DNA of 49,453 nt from Pseudomonadota bacterium (GCA_021847835.1 JAJZPR010000016.1:1-49453), one strand, 5' to 3'; shown: positions 31,818-43,142, numbered from the stretch's first letter. The notes: generated from the sequence alone by a model not told the origin. Numbers and translations are program-made.

Positions 31818-34800
31818 ATGAACCGCAACACCTATCGGCTGGTTTTCAACGCGACTTTAGGGATGCATGTTCCCGCCGCCGAAACGGCGCGCGGTCGCGG
31901 CAAATCGGCGAGCGGCCCGGCACGTGCGCTGGCCGGTGCGGTACTGGCGGGAGTGGCGCTGGCTACGCCGGCCTGGGCGGATCTGGCGGCCAACGCGCTG
32001 CCGGAAAACCCGGTGGTGAAGCACGGCAACATCGGTTTCGCGCAGAGCGGCAATACGCTCAACATCAACCAGGCCAGCCAGGCCGGCATCATTCATTGGA
32101 ACAAGTTCAACATCGGCTCGGGCGCCACGGTCAACTTCAACCAGCCCAACGTGACCTCGGCCACGCTCAACCGCATCACCGGGAATGAAATCAGCGTCAT
32201 CCAGGGGGCGATGAACGCCACCGGCGCGGTGTACGTCATCAACCGCAACGGCATCGTGTTCGACAAGGGCGCGCAGGTGAACCTGCATACCCTGGTGGCC
32301 TCGACACTGGACATCAAGGACGATGCGACGTTTCTTGCAGGCTATCTGAGCCTGGGTGGTGCGGAGGCTGCGTTTGCTGACGGCTACAACAGCACCGGCG
32401 AGCTGAACATGAGCGGGATGCCGGGCAAGGTGGAAGTGGCGGCAGGCGCCTACATCCTGTCTCAAGCCGGTGGCCGCATCGTGCTGATGGCGCCGGAGGT
32501 GGAGAACAAAGGGAAAATCGACACCCGTGGCGGCCAGATCATCGTGGCGGCGGGCAAGAAGGCCTACATCCGCACGCCCGAATCATCGGACAGCCTGCTG
32601 CGTGGCCTGGTCGTGACGGTGGAAAGCGGCGGCACCGCCAGAAACCTGGGCACGCTGGACGCGGGCGCGGGCGGCGACGTCAGCCTCATCGGCGCGATCG
32701 TCAAGCAGGAGGGCGTGGCGACGGCTTCCACCACGGTGAACGTCAACGGGACGATACATCTGCTGGCGCAGCAGATTGACCCAAGCAAACCACAGCAGGT
32801 TGGAGGGAGTAACGAGCATCCCATCGCCAATTCAACTGGCGAGGTTGTGATCGGCGAGAACAGCCGCACGGCGGTCATGCCCGCACTGGACGCAAACAAG
32901 GTGAAGGCGGCCATCGCCGCCGGCGAGCTGACCCAGGCGCAGGTGGATGCCTATTACCGCGGGGAGAACAAGCAGGCCAGCGTTACCAAGTATGTCGCCG
33001 CCGATACGCTGCAGGACGCGCAATCCTTCGTGACGTCAAAAATCGTCGCTGAAGGCAAGACGATCTGGGTGCAGAAAGGCGCCAGCCTGGTTGCGCCGAG
33101 CGGTGAGATCAGCCTGTTTGCGCGCGGTGATGCGGCCTTGTTGCCGGCATTGCTGAAAGACGGCACATCCTATTATGACGACCCTGCAGCGCCCTGCCTG
33201 GATTGCCGCGTGCAAATCGATTCTGGCGCCCGACTGGATGTCGCCGGCTTGCGCGATGTAGCGGTGGCGATGGAACGCAATGTGGTCGAGGTGGAGTTGC
33301 GCGGGAACGAACTGCGCGATGCGCCGCTGCTGCATGGCGAGACCAACAAGTTCTACGAGGCGATGTACGGCGACGCGACCAACCCGCTGTATGCCAAGAA
33401 GATCAAGGTGGATATCCGCGACGTCGCCACGGTGGACGTCAACGGTGAGAGCGTAGAGCGCAAGGGTACCGTACTGGCTGACGCCTCCGGCTACATCGCC
33501 CAGATCGGGCGCACGGTCGATGAGAAGAGTACCGTGGGCGGCGCCATCAACCTGTATTCCGAAGGCGGCGTGGTGGTCCAGCAGGGCGCGACCCTCGACG
33601 TGTCCGGCGGCTCGGTGCAATACCAGGACGGCACGGTGACCACCAGCCAGTTGCAGTACAAGGGACGGCTGTACGACATCGCCACCGCCACGCCCGACAA
33701 GCTCTATTCGGGCCTGGGGCCGGACAAGACGGTGTTCGAGCAAGGCTATCTCGAAGGCAAGGATGCCGGCACGGTGAGGATCGTCGCCCCGGTGGCGGCG
33801 CTGCAGGGCACGGTGACGGGGCAGACCGTGTCCGGCCGCCGCCAGCGCGGCGATGCGGGCAATCCGCTGCCGCAGGGCGGGCAACTGGTGCTGGGTTTCA
33901 AGACCGCCAGCAACACGGACGGCACGTACGATTACCGCCTGATGACTCCGGTTCGATTCGGCGCCATGAAAAACGACGCGCCGGATTTCGCAACCCCGCT
34001 GTGGCCGGACGTGAATGCCCCGGTACTGAATCCTGCGCTGCGCGAGCTGGTGCTGGACCCGAACGCATTGAAGCAGAACGGCATCAGCCGGCTGGCGGTG
34101 TACACCAACAACGCGATCACGCTGGCGTCCGGCCAGACGCTGGACATGGGCGCCGGTGGCACGGTCGATTTCTCCGCCGGGCAGATCGACATCGGCGGCA
34201 ACATCAGCACGGCAGGCGGACACGTCAATCTGACGACCGAGCAAACGGCCTACACCGACGCCAATGCCGCCAAGGTGGGGATGGATCCGCGCGTTCTGGA
34301 TGGCCATCTGACGGTGAGCGGTGCCATCGTCACTGCGGGCCGCTGGGTCAACGATGCGATCGATACCCGGCTGCGCGCCAGCCTGGCGCCGCTGGCGATC
34401 GATGGCGGGGCGATCAAGCTCAGCGCCCGCGACGGCGCGTTGCGGCTGGAGCAGGGCAGCGTGCTGGACGCCAGCGCGGGCGCCTGGCTGAAGGTCGACG
34501 GCAAAACATTGAAAGCCGGCAAGGCCGGCGATATCAGCGTGCGGCAGCAGGCGCCGCTGAACAACGGCACGCCCGACAAAACCCAAAAAATGGTGTTGAA
34601 CGGCACGGTGCAGAGTTTTGGCGTGCTGGATTCCGCAGGCAAGACGGGCAAGGGCGGCGCGCTCGATGTGCAGACCTATGGCGACGTGCAGATCGGCGGC
34701 AGCGATCCGCACCTCGATACGGCAGTGTGGCTGGGCGAATCCTTCTTAGGCAGCGGTGGCTTTTCCAGCTATGCGATCACCAGCCTGGGCGGCGACGTCG

Positions 34801-37800
34801 CAGTAGCCGATGGCGCCCAGTTGGCGCCTCGCGCCAAGACGCGCTTGCTGTCGGGCAATCGCGTCAACCAGGCATCGGGCGCGAACCTCGCCGGCTTTGC
34901 CCGGCTTGAAACGCTCAATCGCGATAGCGTGGCGAAGGCGGAACGCCCGGCAACCGATCTGGCCCTGAGTGCCAAAGCGATCGCGTCGACGACCAACGGC
35001 ACCGTCACGCTGGCAGGCGGCAACCTGAACGTGGGCCACGGCGCGGCAATCGAACTGGATTCGCTTGCCAAACTGTCGCTCACGGCCGATCACGTACTGA
35101 CCGTGAACGGCCGGCTCGCAACGCCGGGTGGCCAGATCAAGCTGGCCGCGGGCAGGGCGGACAGCGCGTATGTGCCCACCGCCTCGATCTGGCTGGGAAA
35201 GGATGCGTTGCTGTCGGCCAAGGGACGCGCCCGCACCTATGCGGATGGCGGCCAGATCAAGGGCAGTGTGCTCGACGGCGGCGAGATCGCGCTGCTGGCC
35301 AATGGCTACATCGTGGCGAAATCCGGTGCATCGCTGGATGCATCGGGCGCACTGGCCCCGCTCGACCTGCCCGATCCGGCAAGCGGCCGCATGGTGAGGA
35401 CGCAATTGCCTTCGGCGGGGGGCGACATACGCCTGGCGGCAGCCGAAGGAATTTTTATCGATGCGGGCGCAACGCTCAACGCGGAAGGCGGCAACGCGCA
35501 AGCGGAAGGGGGGACACTGAGCGTCGAGCTGGCGCGCCCTGAGCCTAGCGGGGCGAATCTCCCGACGTTCCCGGCCCGCCCCCGTACGCTTGAACTGCAT
35601 GCCAGCCAGGCCGACGCCAACCCGTCCCTGGCTAAACCCGGTGCGGCACTGGCCGTTGCGGGCAACGGCCGCGCGGTGCTGTCGGCTGCCCATCTGGAAG
35701 GATTCGACAACGTCACGCTCAAGTCCGCCGACCGTGTCGTGTTTGCCGATTCGATGCAGGTGGATGTGCGTGGCCGTCTGACGGTAGATGCACCGGCGAT
35801 CGAGCTGGCGCCGGCCGCCACTCCGGACAGCAAGACGACGGTCAGCCTCAATGCGATGGCGGTCAGCCTGGGCAACGCGGATCCCTTGTATCAGGCGGCC
35901 GCGCCTGCTGCGACAGCGGGTTCGGGCATACTCAACGTCAATGCCGGGAAGCTCGATCAGAACGGGAGCCCCGTGAGCGCCGGCCTGATCGACCTGAACG
36001 GCAATTTCGTGTTGTCCGGCGTGGAGCAGGCCACGCTCACCAGCACGGGCGACATCCGCCTGAACGGTGCGTTTGATACAAATGACCTGATAACGAGCAG
36101 TACGACGCTGGTGCCGCAAGGACAACTCGCCACGGCCGGCAATCTCAGCCTCAAGGCTGCGCAGGTGCTGGCTTCCACCTTGAGCGATTTCACGCTGAAG
36201 AGCACCAAGGCAGACGGACTGATCGAGTTCTCCGGTTGGCGCAACCAGAGCAACGAACTCTATGTGCCGCCCCTGCCACTCTCGGGCGCGGGCCGCATCC
36301 AGGTGAAAGCGGATGCGATCAAGCAGGACGGCGTGCTGCGCGCGCCTCTGGGACAGATCGTGCTCGATGCCGCCAAGACGCTGACCCTCACCGACGGCAG
36401 CCTGACTTCGGTGTCGGCCGAGGGGCAGGCGATTCCGTTCGGCCGCGTGCAGAACGGCCGCGACTGGGTGGTCGACCTCTATGGCGTCACGCGTACGGTC
36501 TATTCCGGTGACGACGGCGTCATCAATCTGCCGGCCAAGGATATCCAGCTGAAAGGCGCGTCGGTCGACGTGAAAGACGGCGCCACGGTGGACCTGTCGG
36601 GCGGCGGCGATCTGGTGGGATACGAGTTTGCCAAGGGGCCCGGCGGCAGCCAGGATTACCTGGCCATGCCCGGCGTATTCGCCATCATGCCGGCGGCCAA
36701 TCCGGCTTTTGCACCTGCCGATTTCCACGCCAACCAATACACCTACAACTCGGTCACCAACACACTGGCGCCCACCGGCGCGTCGCAATCGGTCAAACCG
36801 GGCGATAGCGTCTATCTGTCGGCGATCCCCGAGCTGGGCATCCAGGCGGGTTACTACACCCTGCTGCCGGGGCATTACGCCCTGTTGCCCGGCGCGGTCG
36901 CGGTGCGCGCCGTGTCCAACACGCAGGACATGCTGCCCAGCCAGAACACGCGGCGGCAGGATGGCTCCTATCTGGTGGCGGGTTACCAAGGTGCGCTGGG
37001 GAGCGCATATACCGGCGCCAAGCGTTGGTCGGGATTCGAGATTGCCGGACGCGACGTGGTGGCGACCCACAGCAGCTTCAGTTTCAACACCCCGGCGGCG
37101 CAATTGCAGGGCCAGACGCTGACTGGACGGTCGGAAATCACCGACTACCGGATCAGCCAGCTGATTCCCGCGATCAACCAGACCTTTGACCTGGCCTTGC
37201 CGCGCTTCGGCCAGGATGCCGGGCGCCTGGGCGTGACCGCCAGCACGGAGATGACGCTGGATGGCACGTTCAAGTTTGGCAAGGATGGCGGCGCGTTGGG
37301 CGGCGAGCTGGATATCGCCGCGCCCAAAATCGCCGTGACTGACAGCACGCCGACTATCACCATCCCGGACGATTATCTGGTGCTCGATGCGGCGCTGCTG
37401 GCGAGTTTCGAGGTCGACAGCCTGATGATAGGCGGCACGCGTGAGTCGATTGCCGGCGAAACGGGCAGCCTGAAAGTCAATCAGGTGGCGAATGATGTGC
37501 GGGTCGATGCCACCCTCAAGGGGCCTGAGGTCATGCTGGTGTCGAGCGGTGGCATTACGCTGGCCGACAACAGCGCGGTGATAGGCACAGGCACGGGCGG
37601 ACTCGGTAGCGAGACGCTGGTGTTCGGTAGGGAAGAAATCAAGGATGCCGACGGCACCGTTCTAGTATCTGGCATCTCTGGCGACGGAGTGCTGGTGCGC
37701 GCCTCCAGCGGCGCGGTGCGCAGCGTGGTGCGCAGGAACATCCTCCGCAGCGGCAGCGCCACCGACGGCCTGTTCGCCGCAAGCACGTCCACGGTGCGCG

Positions 37801-40800
37801 GCGAGAAGAGCGTCAACCTCGACACGACGTATGCGGCATTCATACCGGGCAAGGTCGAGCTGGGTAACAACGGCACATTGAGCCTGGGCGCGACGCGGAT
37901 CAACCTGGGTCAGACCAGTCAGGCGACGGAAGGTATTTTTGTCACTAATGCATTGCTGGCCGCCCTTGGCGCGCCGCAGGCCGTGGTGCTGAAAAGCTAT
38001 AGCAATTTCGACGTGTACGGGAAGGCTTCATTAGGCAACGCCACTACCGAGCGCCTGGTTTTCGAAGGCGCCGGCTTTGTCGGCAAGAGCGGCACGATCG
38101 CGGGCGATTTCAATATCGAGGCGAAAACGGTGCGCTTCAGCAATCCCGATGCGGCTGCCCTGGACGCGAGCGGCGCGGACGGCGTCGCCACGATGAATGT
38201 TCAGGCCGATACGATCGAACTCGGCAAGGGCGTGGTGAGCACGGCAGGATTTGATCAGGTGAATCTGGCCGCACAGGGCGCAATCGCCGGGGTGGATGGC
38301 GGCAGCGGCGGATTTGCGTCGTCGAACGACCTCAAGCTGACTGCACAGCGCATCATCGGTTACGACGGCAGCGACACCCGCATCAATGCGGGAGGCGCGC
38401 TCGTCACGGCGCAAGCCGTCGCGCCGCAGGGCGTGGACTTGCCGACTCTGCCCGACGCGCCGCTGGGCGCGAAACTGGCGCTGACCGGCGCCAGCATCGA
38501 GCATGGCGGCAACATCGAACTGCCGGCGGGGTGGCTGACGATGACGGCGGAAACCGGTGATCTGACCCTGAAAGCCGGCTCGGCCATTTTTGCCGGCGGC
38601 GTGGTGCGCGAATTCCAGGGCGCCAACGATACGGTCAAGGTGTATGTGGCGGGTGGCTCAGCCACCTTGGAGGCCCGACAGGCAAATTTGACGATCGAGC
38701 AGAATGCACTGGTGGACGTTAGCGGTAAAGAGGGCGCCGACGCCGGTTCGCTCGCCATTCGGGTGCCGCAGGGAACATTTACGCTGCTGGCCGACCTGAC
38801 GGGCGGCGCGGCAGCCAAAACCGCCACGGTGGCCAACCCTGACACCGATACGCCCTGGCAGGGAACGCTCAGCGTGGATGCCAAGGCGCTGAGCGACAAC
38901 AACGCGGATACCACCAACGATTTCTCCAGGCTGCTGGCGCACGTGAAAGGCTTTGGTGAGGGCTTTGCCCTGCGCCAGCGTACCGGCGACGTGAAGCTGG
39001 AAGCAGGCGATACGATCAAGGCGCAGCGCGTGGTGCTGTCGGCCGATGCGGGCGTGCTCGATCTCGCCGGCACGATAGACAGTGACGCCGACGAAGGCGG
39101 CTGGGTGGCGGCGGCGGCAGGCAAGGAACTGTATCTGCGCAACGGGGCCACGATCAATGCGCATGCCACCGGTGCCGACCAGCGCGGCGGCGAGGTGACG
39201 CTGATCAGCGGGATGGACACCGCGCATGTCGCGGCGGGCCCGGCCAACGGCGCGCTGGTGCTGGAAAACGGCTCGACCATTGCGGTGGGCGGCACCCTGC
39301 CGGACGAAGTGGTCTACGCAGGAAACAATCCGGGCGACCCGGATATCGTCCTGGCGCAGGTCACCGGCGGACGGGTGCACTTGCAGGCGCCGCGCCTGGC
39401 GAACGGGCAGGATGTGCGCATGACCGGCAAGACGCTGAGCGATCCTGATCTGTTCAACAGCAGCGACATGGACGGCACGATCGACAAGATCGGCACGACG
39501 ATCAATGGCGCGGCCTTGGTCGAAGCCATCGGCAACAAGGTGTTCGACTACGACGTGTCCAGCCATACCCTCGGCACGGCACAGATGAATGCGCTCAAGA
39601 CCGATACGCAGACTTACATGGGCACGGCAGCGGCGGCCAGAACCCGCCTCAATCCCAGCCTGGGCAATGCGTTCCAGGTGCGGGCCGGCGTCGAGGTACG
39701 CAACAGCGGCGACCTGGTGTTCGCCAACGACTACGACCTGGGCAGTTTTACCGCCGTTTCGGGCAACCAGCCCGGCACCTTGACGCTGCGCGCCGGCGGC
39801 GATCTGCTGGTCAACGGCAATCTGAGCGATGGCTTCAATTCGGCCTTGTCCACCGGAAACACGCTGGACAGCGGCGAGTCCTGGGCCTACCGGCTGGTGG
39901 CTGGGGCCGATCTCGGCGCCGCCGATCCGATGGCGGTGCAGCGCAATCTGCCTGCTGGTGAGGGGCGTTTCGTCCTCAAGGGCGGCAAGCTGATCCGTAC
40001 CGGCACCGGCGCGATCCAGATCGCCGCTGCCGGCGATGTGGAAATCGGCCTCAACGCGGACGGCACCAGCTACAACCCGGCATCGGTGATCTATACCGCG
40101 GGCCGCAAGGACGCCAACGCCCCGGTCCCCCTGAAGGCGGACTCCCTGTTCAAGGCGGTTCACCCGGTGGACGGCGGCGCGCTCTCCATCGACGCGGGCG
40201 GAGCCATCCGCGCGCCGAAGACGGCCCAGTTGATGAACAACTGGCTGGTGCGGCGCGGGCAGGAAGACGCCGCCACGGACGACGTGAAAGTGTCGCTGGC
40301 ATGGGGCATCGATTTCAGCAAATTCAACCAGGGCGTCGGTGCGCTCGGCGGCGGCGCGGTACGCGTCGCGGCAGGCGGCGACATCGAGAACCTGTCGGTT
40401 TCGCTGCCAACGAGCGGGCGCGACTACGCCACGCAACACGCAGGAAGCAAGCTGTTGCAAACAGGCGGCGCAAACCTGGACGTGCAGGCGGGCGGCGATA
40501 TTCGCAGCGCAGTGTTCTACGTGCAGCGCGGCGCAGGGCGCATCGTTTCGGGTGGCGAGATCGGTGCCAAGGATGGCGGGCTGAACCTGCTGCTGGCGCT
40601 GGGCGAGGCCGACATGCAGGCGACGGCGCGCACCGGTCTCACGCTGGAAAGCGCGTTCAATCCCACCGTCGTGCCGATGGGAACAGCGGTCAGCTCGACT
40701 TTGCAGTTGAGCGGCAAGGATCGCCAGAGCAGCTTCTTCACCTATGGTGCAGCCAGTGCGGTGAATCTGGTGGCGGTGCAAGGCGATCTGGTGTTGAGCA

Positions 40801-43013
40801 ACGACCAGGAGAAGATCGCGGCAACGGTCGGTGCATTGCTGCCCGGTAGCGCCACCTTGGACGGCTACCTTGCCTACCCGGGCAGCCTGACGGCTGCCGC
40901 CCTGCAGGGCGATATCCGTGTCGCCAAACCCTTCACACTCTACCCTGCGGCAAAGGGCCGGCTGCACCTGCTGGCGGGCGAGGATATGGAAATCGCCAAC
41001 AGTGCGATTTACATGTCGGACAAGGATGTGAGCCAGATGTCGTCCCTCACGCATCCAACCTCATCTTACGTGGGTCCCGAGCGTAACAATGCCAAGGTGT
41101 CGAGGGCGACCGTGCCGGTTCACATGGAGGATTACGACCCGGTCCGGCTTTATGCCGAACGCGGCACGATCAAGGGGGAAGCGGGTCTGGGGTATGGCCT
41201 GGGCTTCTCCAAGCCGGTCGAGGTTCTGGCAGGACAGGACATTCTCAACCTCTCTGTGGTGGCGCAGAACCTCCGTTCCGACCAAACCAGCCTCTTCAGG
41301 GCGGGACGCGACATCCGCTATTCGCCCACCCGGAATGAATTCGGCCAGTTGACGGCCAACGGCGAGGGTATCCGTATCGGCGGCCCTGGTTATCTGGAAG
41401 TAGTGGCCGGTCGCCATCTCGATCTGGGCACCACCGGCGGCATCGTCACCACGGGCAATCTGGACAACCCGGCGCTCCCGTATGGCGGCGCGGACGTCAC
41501 GCTGCTGGTCGGCATGGGAACCGAGCTGGATGCAGAAGGGCGGCCACGCCCGCGCCTGCCGGACACCGAGGCCTTCCTTGCCGCCAAGGGCGAGCTCGCC
41601 GTCGCGGACTACTACGCCGGTTTGCTCGATTACGAGCGTTTGCGCCAGGCATTGCTGGACCCGGCCAACACCGGGCTGAGCTACAAGGAAGTGCTGAACA
41701 GGCTGGAGGATCCTGTATATCGCAGCAAAATGACGGAGCTGGCACAGCCCGAATACCTGCGCGCCAAAACCGCCTTTGAGAATCTTCTGGGCAGCAATGC
41801 GGCTTCGGTGCGCGCCCAGGCTGCGCGTCGACTCTATTTCAGCGAGTTGCAGCAGGCCAGTAGCGAATCGAGTGTCCTGAAGCAGCTGGCCGGGTTGGGC
41901 TTCGACCTGAATGCCTTGAACAGGGCCGATCAACCAGGAGTGATCGCCGGTTTCAATGCCACCCTCGCGAAGAGTGGCTTGCCTGCATCTACGCTGGAAC
42001 GCTACGCGCGCTTTTTCGAACGCACGAAAGCGCTGATCGAGCAGCACCGTCAGCAACCGGGTTATGACGCGGCCGCGCCCTACGACGTGACTGCGGAACT
42101 GGGATATGCCGGTCGCGCCGATTCGGCCATTGCAAAGTATCTGCCGGCAGGCAACTACGCCGGCAATTTCGGCGGTTTCTATAGCCAGGTCCGTACGGAG
42201 CAGGGCAACGACATCGACATGTTGACCCCGGGCGGTAACGCCACGGTGGGGCTGGTGAACGCCGAGCCGGTGATCGGCAAGGGGGATGCGAATATCGGTC
42301 TCTATACCATCAACGGCGGGGCGATCCGCTCGTATAGCCTGGACGATTTCCTGGTCAACTCCTCGCGCGTATTTACCCTGGGCTGGGAGGCGACCGTGCA
42401 GCGCGACGAGCGGCAGCGGCTGTTGCGAGACGATATTTTCCTTTACAGCCAGACCGGCGACGTCGATGCGGGCAAGGGGGCCAAAACCACGTCGTCGACG
42501 CCTCCACCCACCTTCACGACCGACGCCAATGGCTTCACCAAGTCGAACATCGGGGCGGCCATCTCCGGCTCGGGGATCGGCGTGCTGCTGGCACGTGATG
42601 TGATCAACCGCGGCGCGACCTTCCTGATCGCACCCAACGGAACGGTCAATGCGGGAGACGCTGGGGTGCGTGCTTCGGGTGACCTGTTCATCGACGCCAA
42701 CCGGGTGTCCGGGCTGAACAACATTGTCGCCGTCGGTCTGTCGATAGGCGTGCCTGCAGCGGTGGACACCGGCGGTCTCGGCGTGTCTGGCGTGGGCGGT
42801 CTGGGAGACGCAGCCAAGGCCGCCAGCGACGCAACGGGGGCATTGGCCTCGGCCAGCGAAGATGCGCAAAAGGCCGCCAATGACATGAAGCAGAGCCTGG
42901 CTTCCTTCAAGCCTAATCTCATTACGGTGGAAGTACTGGGCTTTGGCGGCGAGAAGGATGAGTGTGGGGACGGAAACGCGGATTGCCGCAAGCAGAAAAA
43001 TAATGATATTTGA
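31818..43013 (+). CDS. Giant filamentous-haemagglutinin-like exoprotein (TpsA)
   Basis: About 3731 residues in one open frame. The start MNRNTYRLVFNATLGMHVPAAE is an extended signal peptide region (ESPR), followed by a signal peptide ending at ATPAWAD. ATG 31818 follows GGAGAG; an upstream GTG at 31806 is less likely. The TPS/haemagglutination activity domain spans about 45-175 (NIGFAQSGNTLNINQASQAG, FNQPNVTSATLNRITG, YVINRNGIVFDKGA). A very long beta-helix of repeated GxxVDVSGG-like strands follows. The last about 900 residues (GTIKGEAGLGYGLGF, GPGYLEVVAGRHLDLGTTGG, WEATVQRDERQRLLRDDIF) match the C-terminal region of filamentous haemagglutinins (DUF3739 type). The tail has a Cys pair (DECGDGNADCRK). 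It probably acts in adhesion or as a surface fibre. Confidence 0.93.
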   Translation: MNRNTYRLVFNATLGMHVPAAETARGRGKSASGPARALAGAVLAGVALATPAWADLAANALPENPVVKHGNIGFAQSGNTLNINQASQAGIIHWNKFNIGSGATVNFNQPNVTSATLNRITGNEISVIQGAMNATGAVYVINRNGIVFDKGAQVNLHTLVASTLDIKDDATFLAGYLSLGGAEAAFADGYNSTGELNMSGMPGKVEVAAGAYILSQAGGRIVLMAPEVENKGKIDTRGGQIIVAAGKKAYIRTPESSDSLLRGLVVTVESGGTARNLGTLDAGAGGDVSLIGAIVKQEGVATASTTVNVNGTIHLLAQQIDPSKPQQVGGSNEHPIANSTGEVVIGENSRTAVMPALDANKVKAAIAAGELTQAQVDAYYRGENKQASVTKYVAADTLQDAQSFVTSKIVAEGKTIWVQKGASLVAPSGEISLFARGDAALLPALLKDGTSYYDDPAAPCLDCRVQIDSGARLDVAGLRDVAVAMERNVVEVELRGNELRDAPLLHGETNKFYEAMYGDATNPLYAKKIKVDIRDVATVDVNGESVERKGTVLADASGYIAQIGRTVDEKSTVGGAINLYSEGGVVVQQGATLDVSGGSVQYQDGTVTTSQLQYKGRLYDIATATPDKLYSGLGPDKTVFEQGYLEGKDAGTVRIVAPVAALQGTVTGQTVSGRRQRGDAGNPLPQGGQLVLGFKTASNTDGTYDYRLMTPVRFGAMKNDAPDFATPLWPDVNAPVLNPALRELVLDPNALKQNGISRLAVYTNNAITLASGQTLDMGAGGTVDFSAGQIDIGGNISTAGGHVNLTTEQTAYTDANAAKVGMDPRVLDGHLTVSGAIVTAGRWVNDAIDTRLRASLAPLAIDGGAIKLSARDGALRLEQGSVLDASAGAWLKVDGKTLKAGKAGDISVRQQAPLNNGTPDKTQKMVLNGTVQSFGVLDSAGKTGKGGALDVQTYGDVQIGGSDPHLDTAVWLGESFLGSGGFSSYAITSLGGDVAVADGAQLAPRAKTRLLSGNRVNQASGANLAGFARLETLNRDSVAKAERPATDLALSAKAIASTTNGTVTLAGGNLNVGHGAAIELDSLAKLSLTADHVLTVNGRLATPGGQIKLAAGRADSAYVPTASIWLGKDALLSAKGRARTYADGGQIKGSVLDGGEIALLANGYIVAKSGASLDASGALAPLDLPDPASGRMVRTQLPSAGGDIRLAAAEGIFIDAGATLNAEGGNAQAEGGTLSVELARPEPSGANLPTFPARPRTLELHASQADANPSLAKPGAALAVAGNGRAVLSAAHLEGFDNVTLKSADRVVFADSMQVDVRGRLTVDAPAIELAPAATPDSKTTVSLNAMAVSLGNADPLYQAAAPAATAGSGILNVNAGKLDQNGSPVSAGLIDLNGNFVLSGVEQATLTSTGDIRLNGAFDTNDLITSSTTLVPQGQLATAGNLSLKAAQVLASTLSDFTLKSTKADGLIEFSGWRNQSNELYVPPLPLSGAGRIQVKADAIKQDGVLRAPLGQIVLDAAKTLTLTDGSLTSVSAEGQAIPFGRVQNGRDWVVDLYGVTRTVYSGDDGVINLPAKDIQLKGASVDVKDGATVDLSGGGDLVGYEFAKGPGGSQDYLAMPGVFAIMPAANPAFAPADFHANQYTYNSVTNTLAPTGASQSVKPGDSVYLSAIPELGIQAGYYTLLPGHYALLPGAVAVRAVSNTQDMLPSQNTRRQDGSYLVAGYQGALGSAYTGAKRWSGFEIAGRDVVATHSSFSFNTPAAQLQGQTLTGRSEITDYRISQLIPAINQTFDLALPRFGQDAGRLGVTASTEMTLDGTFKFGKDGGALGGELDIAAPKIAVTDSTPTITIPDDYLVLDAALLASFEVDSLMIGGTRESIAGETGSLKVNQVANDVRVDATLKGPEVMLVSSGGITLADNSAVIGTGTGGLGSETLVFGREEIKDADGTVLVSGISGDGVLVRASSGAVRSVVRRNILRSGSATDGLFAASTSTVRGEKSVNLDTTYAAFIPGKVELGNNGTLSLGATRINLGQTSQATEGIFVTNALLAALGAPQAVVLKSYSNFDVYGKASLGNATTERLVFEGAGFVGKSGTIAGDFNIEAKTVRFSNPDAAALDASGADGVATMNVQADTIELGKGVVSTAGFDQVNLAAQGAIAGVDGGSGGFASSNDLKLTAQRIIGYDGSDTRINAGGALVTAQAVAPQGVDLPTLPDAPLGAKLALTGASIEHGGNIELPAGWLTMTAETGDLTLKAGSAIFAGGVVREFQGANDTVKVYVAGGSATLEARQANLTIEQNALVDVSGKEGADAGSLAIRVPQGTFTLLADLTGGAAAKTATVANPDTDTPWQGTLSVDAKALSDNNADTTNDFSRLLAHVKGFGEGFALRQRTGDVKLEAGDTIKAQRVVLSADAGVLDLAGTIDSDADEGGWVAAAAGKELYLRNGATINAHATGADQRGGEVTLISGMDTAHVAAGPANGALVLENGSTIAVGGTLPDEVVYAGNNPGDPDIVLAQVTGGRVHLQAPRLANGQDVRMTGKTLSDPDLFNSSDMDGTIDKIGTTINGAALVEAIGNKVFDYDVSSHTLGTAQMNALKTDTQTYMGTAAAARTRLNPSLGNAFQVRAGVEVRNSGDLVFANDYDLGSFTAVSGNQPGTLTLRAGGDLLVNGNLSDGFNSALSTGNTLDSGESWAYRLVAGADLGAADPMAVQRNLPAGEGRFVLKGGKLIRTGTGAIQIAAAGDVEIGLNADGTSYNPASVIYTAGRKDANAPVPLKADSLFKAVHPVDGGALSIDAGGAIRAPKTAQLMNNWLVRRGQEDAATDDVKVSLAWGIDFSKFNQGVGALGGGAVRVAAGGDIENLSVSLPTSGRDYATQHAGSKLLQTGGANLDVQAGGDIRSAVFYVQRGAGRIVSGGEIGAKDGGLNLLLALGEADMQATARTGLTLESAFNPTVVPMGTAVSSTLQLSGKDRQSSFFTYGAASAVNLVAVQGDLVLSNDQEKIAATVGALLPGSATLDGYLAYPGSLTAAALQGDIRVAKPFTLYPAAKGRLHLLAGEDMEIANSAIYMSDKDVSQMSSLTHPTSSYVGPERNNAKVSRATVPVHMEDYDPVRLYAERGTIKGEAGLGYGLGFSKPVEVLAGQDILNLSVVAQNLRSDQTSLFRAGRDIRYSPTRNEFGQLTANGEGIRIGGPGYLEVVAGRHLDLGTTGGIVTTGNLDNPALPYGGADVTLLVGMGTELDAEGRPRPRLPDTEAFLAAKGELAVADYYAGLLDYERLRQALLDPANTGLSYKEVLNRLEDPVYRSKMTELAQPEYLRAKTAFENLLGSNAASVRAQAARRLYFSELQQASSESSVLKQLAGLGFDLNALNRADQPGVIAGFNATLAKSGLPASTLERYARFFERTKALIEQHRQQPGYDAAAPYDVTAELGYAGRADSAIAKYLPAGNYAGNFGGFYSQVRTEQGNDIDMLTPGGNATVGLVNAEPVIGKGDANIGLYTINGGAIRSYSLDDFLVNSSRVFTLGWEATVQRDERQRLLRDDIFLYSQTGDVDAGKGAKTTSSTPPPTFTTDANGFTKSNIGAAISGSGIGVLLARDVINRGATFLIAPNGTVNAGDAGVRASGDLFIDANRVSGLNNIVAVGLSIGVPAAVDTGGLGVSGVGGLGDAAKAASDATGALASASEDAQKAANDMKQSLASFKPNLITVEVLGFGGEKDECGDGNADCRKQKNNDI

Positions 43014-43032
43014 AACAAATTGATCAACTGAC

Positions 43033-43068
43033 CGCCCCGATATGCGCCATTCGGCTCATATCGGGGCG
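43033..43068 (+). terminator. Hairpin after the giant exoprotein gene
   Basis: The perfect 12-bp stem CGCCCCGATATG / CATATCGGGGCG has a 12-nt loop that can fold further (GCC-ATTC-GGC). It is followed by CAGCGTTTTCATG. Termination is probably partial, as a same-strand module starts 75 bp later. Confidence 0.7.
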
Positions 43069-43142
43069 CAGCGTTTTCATGGCCATGCAATTGTCGGCCT
43101 ACATACTCAAAGGCTTTGTAAATCCAGCGAAGTCATCCGGAC

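Noticed and set aside
33036..42869. Several 550-800 codon minus-strand frames opposite the giant exoprotein
   Set aside because: The plus strand encodes one continuous, recognisable exoprotein; the antisense frames show only composition-driven sequence.
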